A DNA stretch of 64,000 nucleotides. Origin: Pseudomonas entomophila (GTDB taxonomy: Bacteria; Pseudomonadota; Gammaproteobacteria; Pseudomonadales; Pseudomonadaceae). Shown piece after piece: positions 59,485-64,000 of this stretch. The notes under the pieces are model-generated. The model searched no databases and was not told the origin of the DNA. It saw nothing but the letters and a program-made list of their open reading frames with translations. Location of the stretch: NCBI RefSeq assembly GCF_018417595.1, contig NZ_CP070982.1, positions 5,896,992 to 5,960,991 of the forward strand, read 5' to 3'. Numbering within the stretch: position 1 is the first letter of the stretch; each line of letters opens with the position of its first letter. The position numbers and the translations under genes are program-made.

Positions 59485-60855
59485 CTACTTGCCGATGCAG
59501 AAGCTCGAGAAGATCCTGCCGAGCAAGTCATCCGAACTGAACGCCCCGGTGATCTCTCCCAACGCCTGCTGTGCCTGGCGCAGATCCTCCGCCAGCAGTT
59601 CTCCGGCACCCGCCAGGGTCAGTTGTGCCCGACCATGCTCCAGGTGCTCGCTGGCCTGGCGCAGCGCTTCGAGGTGCCGGCGACGGGCGCTGAAGCTGCT
59701 TTCCGCCGTCTGTTCATAACCCATGCAGGCCTTGAGGTGATCTCGCAGCAGATCCAGCCCCATGTCGTCTTCGCGGGCACTCAGGGTAATGGTCACGTGC
59801 CCATCGTCACTCTGCTCCATGCCGACGTGCTCACCGCTCAAATCGGCCTTGTTACGGATCAGCGTGACTTTTGCCACATCTGGGCGCTGATCAAGGAACT
59901 CAGGCCACAGGGCGAAGGGGTCACTGGCCTCCGCCGCGGTCGAATCGACCACCAGCAGCACACGATCTGCCTCGCCGATGGCCTTGAGCGCCCTTTCCAC
60001 CCCGATCTTTTCCACATGATCGTCGGTATCGCGCAGGCCGGCGGTGTCGACCACATGCAGTGGCATGCCATCGATGTGGATATGTTCACGCAGAATATCC
60101 CGGGTGGTGCCGGCGATATCAGTAACGATCGCCGCCTCGCGCCCGGCCAGCTGGTTGAGCAGGCTGGATTTGCCGGCATTCGGACGGCCGGCGATGACCA
60201 CGGTCATGCCATCGCGCAACAGGGCACCCTGCCCGGCCTCACGCTGCACTGTGGACAACTCGCTGCGCACGTCATCGAGCATGCGCAACACATGGCCGTC
60301 GGCGAGGAAGTCGATTTCTTCCTCAGGGAAGTCGATCGCCGCCTCGACGTAGATGCGCAAGGCAATCAGCGCCTCGGTCAGCCCATGCACGCGCTTGGAA
60401 AACGCCCCCTGCAGCGAACGCAAGGCGTTGCGGGCGGCCTGGGTGGAACTGGCTTCGATCAGGTCGGCAATGGCTTCGGCCTGGGCCAAATCAAGCTTGT
60501 CATTGAGGAACGCACGTTCGCTGAACTCGCCAGGCCGTGCCAGGCGGCAGCCCAACTGCAGGCAACGCTGCAGCAGCATGTCCATCACCACAGGGCCGCC
60601 ATGGCCCTGCAGTTCCAGCACATCTTCACCGGTGAACGAGTTCGGCCCAGGGAAAAACAAGGCGATGCCTTCGTCCAGGACCAGGCCATCGGCATCACGG
60701 AACGGGCCGTAATGGGCGTGCCGCGGTGTCAGCGTGCGGCCGGTGATGGCCAGCCCGGCCTGGCTGGCCAGCGGCCCGGACAAGCGAACGATACCGACAC
60801 CACCCCGGCCCTGGGCGGTGGCGATGGCGGCAATGGTTTCACGCACAGTGTTCAT
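59485..60855 (-). CDS. mnmE: tRNA modification GTPase MnmE (TrmE)
   Basis: The 456-residue GTPase partners MnmG in U34 modification. The N-terminal tetrahydrofolate-binding domain opens with [21 protein letters not shown]. The G domain has G1 [15 protein letters not shown]2 DIAGTTRD, G3 DTAGLRD and G4 NKAD. The C-terminal FCIGK gives the conserved C-x-G-K. Terminated by its own hairpin. Confidence 0.97.
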   Translation of the reverse strand: MNTVRETIAAIATAQGRGGVGIVRLSGPLASQAGLAITGRTLTPRHAHYGPFRDADGLVLDEGIALFFPGPNSFTGEDVLELQGHGGPVVMDMLLQRCLQLGCRLARPGEFSERAFLNDKLDLAQAEAIADLIEASSTQAARNALRSLQGAFSKRVHGLTEALIALRIYVEAAIDFPEEEIDFLADGHVLRMLDDVRSELSTVQREAGQGALLRDGMTVVIAGRPNAGKSSLLNQLAGREAAIVTDIAGTTRDILREHIHIDGMPLHVVDTAGLRDTDDHVEKIGVERALKAIGEADRVLLVVDSTAAEASDPFALWPEFLDQRPDVAKVTLIRNKADLSGEHVGMEQSDDGHVTITLSAREDDMGLDLLRDHLKACMGYEQTAESSFSARRRHLEALRQASEHLEHGRAQLTLAGAGELLAEDLRQAQQALGEITGAFSSDDLLGRIFSSFCIGK

Positions 60856-60890
60856 GCTCGAAAGCCTCTACAACGAATTCGTCAGATAGC

Positions 60891-60917
60891 AAAAACGCCC
60901 CACTAGGGGGCGTTTTT
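60891..60917 (-). terminator. yidC terminator
   Basis: AAAAACGCCCC and GGGGCGTTTTT arms around a 4-5 base loop; lies 25 bases after yidC in the leftward direction. Confidence 0.88.
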
Positions 60918-60942
60918 ATTCACAGGCAAACCGGGTTGCCCG

Positions 60943-62628
60943 TCAAGCGGCAGCTTTTTTGGTTGCCGCTTCGATGCTACGGGTGATGTACCACTGCTGT
61001 GCGATCGACAGGCAGTTGTTCACAACCCAGTACAGCACCAGACCGGCCGGGAACCACAGGAAGAAGAAGGTGAAGATGATCGGCATCATTTTCATGACCT
61101 TCGCCTGCATCGGATCCGGCGGCGTCGGGTTCAGGCGCTGCTGGATGAACATGGTGGCGCCCATGATGATCGGCAGGATAAAGAACGGATCCTTGATCGA
61201 CAGGTCGGTAATCCACAACATCCATGGGGCCTGGCGCATCTCGACGCTTTCCAGCAGTACCCAGTACAGGGCCAGGAACACCGGCATCTGCACCAGGATC
61301 GGCAGGCAGCCGCCCAGCGGGTTGATCTTCTCTTTCTTGTACAGCTCCATCATCGCCTGGGACATCTTCTGGCGATCGTCACCGAAGCGTTCCTTGAGCT
61401 GGGCAAGCTTCGGCGCCACGGCACGCATGCGTGCCATCGAGCGGTAGCTGGCGGCCGACAGCGGGAAGAACAGGCCCTTGATGAGCATGGTCAGGACGAT
61501 GATCGACCAGCCCCAGTTGCCCAGCAGGCTGTGGATATGTTGCAGCAGCCAGAAGATCGGCTGGGCGATGAACCACAGGAAACCATAGTCGACGGTCAGT
61601 TCCAGGCCTGGGGACAACTCCTTGAGCTTGGACTGGATCTTCGGGCCGGCATACAGCATGGCGCTGGTTTCGACCTTGCCACCGGCAGGGACGTTAAGCG
61701 CAGGGCCGGTGTAACCGATGATGTAGTTGCCTTGGCTGTCCTTGCGAGTCTGGACGGCGTTGTTGTCCGACTTGTTCGGGATCCAGGCGGTCACGAAGTA
61801 GTGCTGCAGCCAGGCGACCCAGCCGCCGGCGACGCTTTCCTGCAGGCCGCCCTTGTCCATGTCCTTCATCGACACTTTCTTGTACGGCTCGGAAGCTGTC
61901 CACAGGGCGGCGCCCAGGTAAGTGGCGGTACCGGTGGCGGTGCTCGACGACGGATCGGAGCTGGCGTCACGCTTGAGCTGGGCAAACATGTTGCCGCTCC
62001 AGGCCTGGGCGCTCTGGTTGTCGATCAGGTAGCTGACGGTCAGGTCGTACTCGCCGCGCTTCAAGCTGAAGCGCTTGATGTAGTTGACGCCGTTCTCGCT
62101 GAACTTGAGGTCGACCACCAGTTGGTCCTGGCCATCGGCCAGCTGGTAGCTCTTCTGTTCGGTGGCGTACAGCGGTCGACCGCTGGCGCGGTCCGGGCCG
62201 TCGCTGCCGATCAGGCCGCTCTGTGCCAGGTAGACACGCTCGCCGCCGTTGTCGAACAGCTGGAACGGAATCTCAGGGTGGTCCTGGCGACGCGGGAACT
62301 TGGGCAGGGTCAGTTGGACGATATCACCGCCAACCGGGTCGATAGCCAGGTTCAGGACATCGGTCTTGACCTGAATCAGGTCCTTGCTGATCGCAACTGG
62401 CGCCGGAGCCAGGCCGGTGGTGCCGTTTTGCGCATTGACGCTCGGCAAATCAGCGTTCGCGCCGTTGTTGCCGGCGGGCACGCTGTCCGGCAAGGACGCG
62501 TTGGCAGTGCTGGCAGCAGTATTCTGAGTCGGCAGGGCAGCCTGGCCGTAGTCCTGGTTCCACTTGAGGACCATGACGTAGGACACGATTGCCAGGGCGA
62601 CGATCAGGATCGTGCGTTTAATATCCAT
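60943..62628 (-). CDS. yidC: Membrane protein insertase YidC
   Basis: The 561-residue insertase places and folds inner-membrane proteins, among them the c and a subunits of ATP synthase encoded nearby. I use MDIKRTILIVALAIVSYVMVLKWNQDYG (62628), the typical start; the open frame reaches 36 codons further into yidD. One N-terminal helix, a large periplasmic beta domain (about 80-340), then the conserved five-helix core (WGWSIIVLTMLIKGLFFPLSAASYRSMARMRAV...) with the hydrophilic-groove arginine. Ends with a Lys/Ala tail. Confidence 0.97.
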   Translation of the reverse strand: MDIKRTILIVALAIVSYVMVLKWNQDYGQAALPTQNTAASTANASLPDSVPAGNNGANADLPSVNAQNGTTGLAPAPVAISKDLIQVKTDVLNLAIDPVGGDIVQLTLPKFPRRQDHPEIPFQLFDNGGERVYLAQSGLIGSDGPDRASGRPLYATEQKSYQLADGQDQLVVDLKFSENGVNYIKRFSLKRGEYDLTVSYLIDNQSAQAWSGNMFAQLKRDASSDPSSSTATGTATYLGAALWTASEPYKKVSMKDMDKGGLQESVAGGWVAWLQHYFVTAWIPNKSDNNAVQTRKDSQGNYIIGYTGPALNVPAGGKVETSAMLYAGPKIQSKLKELSPGLELTVDYGFLWFIAQPIFWLLQHIHSLLGNWGWSIIVLTMLIKGLFFPLSAASYRSMARMRAVAPKLAQLKERFGDDRQKMSQAMMELYKKEKINPLGGCLPILVQMPVFLALYWVLLESVEMRQAPWMLWITDLSIKDPFFILPIIMGATMFIQQRLNPTPPDPMQAKVMKMMPIIFTFFFLWFPAGLVLYWVVNNCLSIAQQWYITRSIEAATKKAAA

Positions 62629-62630
62629 GA

Positions 62631-62876
62631 TTACTCGGCTATCGAAGAAGTTCGGGAGGAAGGAGCAGGTGGAACGGGATCGAAACCGCCGTCGTTCCAC
62701 GGATGACAACGCCCCAGGCGACGAACGGCCAGCCACCCACCACGCAAGAGGCCATGGTTTTCGATGGCTTCATAGGCGTAACAGGAACAGCTGGGATAGA
62801 AACGACAGTGACTGGCCATCAGTGGACTGATGGCATAACGGTAGAACTGGATCGGAACGAGGGCCAGTTTACGCAT
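62631..62876 (-). CDS. yidD: Membrane protein insertion efficiency factor YidD
   Basis: The 81-residue protein has the family signature [49 protein letters not shown], with the three conserved cysteines. It aids YidC in membrane insertion. It overlaps rnpA by 8 bases and ends 2 bases before yidC. Confidence 0.95.
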   Translation of the reverse strand: MRKLALVPIQFYRYAISPLMASHCRFYPSCSCYAYEAIENHGLLRGGWLAVRRLGRCHPWNDGGFDPVPPAPSSRTSSIAE

Positions 62877-63270
62877 TGTGACTGTCTACCCCTGCGGAAT
62901 CGGCGACCGCTGGAGAGGGCCGACTGCGGACCAGTCGCTTCCAGAGCTTGCCAAAGTGTTGGTGCAATTCTGGGTTTTCCACTTCGCCCAACCCCTTGCG
63001 CGCGACGATCACGATATCCAGCCCTGCCAGCATGTGCTGGTTGAGGCGGAACGAATCACGCATCAGGCGTTTCAGGCGATTGCGTTGAACGGCGAGCTTG
63101 ACGCTCTTCTTGCCGATCACCAGGCCGAGGCGTGGATGATCGAGGCCGTTCTCGCGGGCAAGGATAAGCAGGTTTTTCCCTGGAACCTTGCCGGTTGGGG
63201 AGTCGAAGACCGCTTTGAAGTGCCGGGGTGTAAGCAGTCGCTTGTCCCGACTGAAGTCCTGACTCACCAC
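62869..63270 (-). CDS. rnpA: Ribonuclease P protein component
   Basis: The 133-residue protein binds the RNase P RNA and helps cleave 5' leaders of pre-tRNA. The RNR motif is in [19 protein letters not shown] choose the first of two consecutive GTG codons (63270, [13 protein letters not shown]), as in other pseudomonads; the second is possible. An open frame running back through rpmH is not used. It begins 13 bases after the rpmH stop and is cotranscribed. Confidence 0.93.
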   Translation of the reverse strand: MVSQDFSRDKRLLTPRHFKAVFDSPTGKVPGKNLLILARENGLDHPRLGLVIGKKSVKLAVQRNRLKRLMRDSFRLNQHMLAGLDIVIVARKGLGEVENPELHQHFGKLWKRLVRSRPSPAVADSAGVDSHNA

Positions 63271-63283
63271 CTGTGCCGAAAAA

Positions 63284-63418
63284 TCAAATTGCCAGACGCT
63301 TACGGCCTTTGGCACGGCGACGCGACAGAACAGCACGGCCGTTCTTGGTAGCCATACGGGCACGGAAACCGTGGGTGCGGGCGCGCTTGATGGTGCTTGG
63401 TTGGAAAGTACGTTTCAT
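63284..63418 (-). CDS. rpmH: Ribosomal protein L34
   Basis: The 44-residue protein [20 protein letters not shown]... ending [12 protein letters not shown] is the standard bacterial L34 of the large subunit. It is the first gene left of oriC and shares a transcript with rnpA, yidD and yidC. Confidence 0.98.
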   Translation of the reverse strand: MKRTFQPSTIKRARTHGFRARMATKNGRAVLSRRRAKGRKRLAI

Positions 63419-63479
63419 GGCGTGTTACCTGGGTTGGTCGACAACGGGCCGGATGGGCCCCCTTTTTAAGAGATCGGCG

Positions 63480-63508
63480 ATTCTAGAGAAAGCAAGCCAA
63501 TAGGTCAA
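63480..63508 (-). promoter_or_regulatory. rpmH promoter
   Basis: On the minus strand TTGACC (63508-63503), 17 bases, TAGAAT (63485-63480): near-consensus sigma-70, as expected for a ribosomal protein gene. Confidence 0.85.
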
Positions 63509-63539
63509 TTTCCAACCAGCCTTTCCTTATGGAAGGTCA

Positions 63540-63960
63540 TTGCGGATCTGTTGCCGGGTTTTGCTTGATGACACGGACAAGAGACACCAACATGAAAAAA
63601 AGAAAGAGGCATATAAAAAGCTTTTCTGAAGAACTTATAGAGCTTATGTGGACAACCATCTGTGGATAACCATCTCAAAGCTACAATTCGCGCCTTGTAC
63701 AGAGATTCACAACCTTGTCGGTAACAGGTGCTCTGCTTGTGCCGGGCATGGGTAAAACCTGTGTAGCAATAGGCCGGTTATCCACAGGTGAATTATCCAC
63801 AGATCAGAACCCAGGGTTGTGCATAGCCCTCAATGGCGTTTATCCACAGGGCTTATTCACAGTGTAGGGGTACCATTTCTGTCTTTTTTTGGCGTGTCAG
63901 TCCCTGTGTCTGGTGCTGCCACGTGTGGATAACTGGTCGCCCGCCCGGTACAATGGCGGT
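63540..63960. other. oriC: Chromosomal replication origin oriC (rpmH-dnaA gap)
   Basis: Five perfect DnaA boxes: 63661-63669 (minus), 63778-63786 (plus), 63793-63801 (plus), 63840-63848 (plus), 63924-63932 (minus). One-mismatch boxes at 63647-63655 and 63853-63861. An AT-rich tract (63590-63645) on the rpmH side could be the unwinding element. This is the published location of Pseudomonas oriC. Confidence 0.93.
63949..63954 (+). promoter_or_regulatory. Probable dnaA promoter -10 element
   Basis: TACAAT, 17 bases downstream of the segment overlapped by the last perfect DnaA box; the arrangement suits autorepression by DnaA. The dnaA start codon lies beyond the window. Confidence 0.5.
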
Positions 63961-64000
63961 TTGTTTTTGCCTCATCCGGCTTTCAACTCAGGGGATATCC

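Overview
The window is about 64 kb of a Pseudomonas chromosome of the P. putida group, ending just inside the replication origin. The evidence is the conserved run rpmH-rnpA-yidD-yidC-mnmE-mnmG-rsmG-parA-parB-atpIBEFHAGDC-glmU-glmR-glmS, the many P. putida-type REP palindromes (the TAGGAGCGGGTTTACCCGCG family), and proteins that read as Pseudomonas orthologues throughout. An hcnABC cyanide-synthase operon points to a cyanogenic member such as a P. entomophila-like strain; that is inference. The left end of the window cuts a gene. The right end stops in the dnaA leader, so dnaA itself is not present.

Layout from left to right. (1) 1-5238: a leftward type VI secretion module: vgrG, a DUF4123 adaptor, a probable immunity protein and a class 3 lipase effector that runs off the window. 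The last two genes are AT-richer than their surroundings. (2) 5450-12211: a group that looks polyamine-related: an AraC regulator, acetylpolyamine amidohydrolase, a PotF-type binding protein, a MocR regulator, a PaiB-like protein and two GNAT acetyltransferases. (3) 12334-19421: central carbon metabolism: two-subunit pyruvate carboxylase pycAB with its LysR regulator, and hexR divergent from zwf across a HexR operator. (4) 19549-30495: a GGDEF/EAL protein, uvrD, a Tim44-like protein, an SMI1/KNR4 protein, a cation:proton antiporter, a thioesterase, pdxY and a DUF3301 protein. (5) 30496-34856: a zinc-limitation cluster: two COG0523 GTPases, DUF1826, a small exported protein and the zinc-independent folE2, around a Zur box. 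A perfect parS site lies inside folE2. (6) 34862-39789: a DUF3617 protein, cls, cfa and lpd3. (7) 39846-42804: hcnABC, sitting in the glmS-downstream (attTn7) slot. (8) 43030-55582: glmS, glmR, glmU, the complete ATP synthase operon and parB. (9) 55592-64000: parA, rsmG, mnmG, mnmE, yidC, yidD, rnpA, rpmH and oriC.

From about 39.8 kb to oriC every gene runs leftward, away from the origin and co-directional with the fork. The window is very rich in the strict DnaA box TTATCCACA: I count 27 perfect copies, 5 of them in oriC. Many lie inside genes, and one MocR gene carries a tandem array of five box-like 9-mers at exact 12-bp spacing. The mnmG-mnmE gap also has origin-like features. No rRNA, tRNA, CRISPR array or insertion sequence was recognised.
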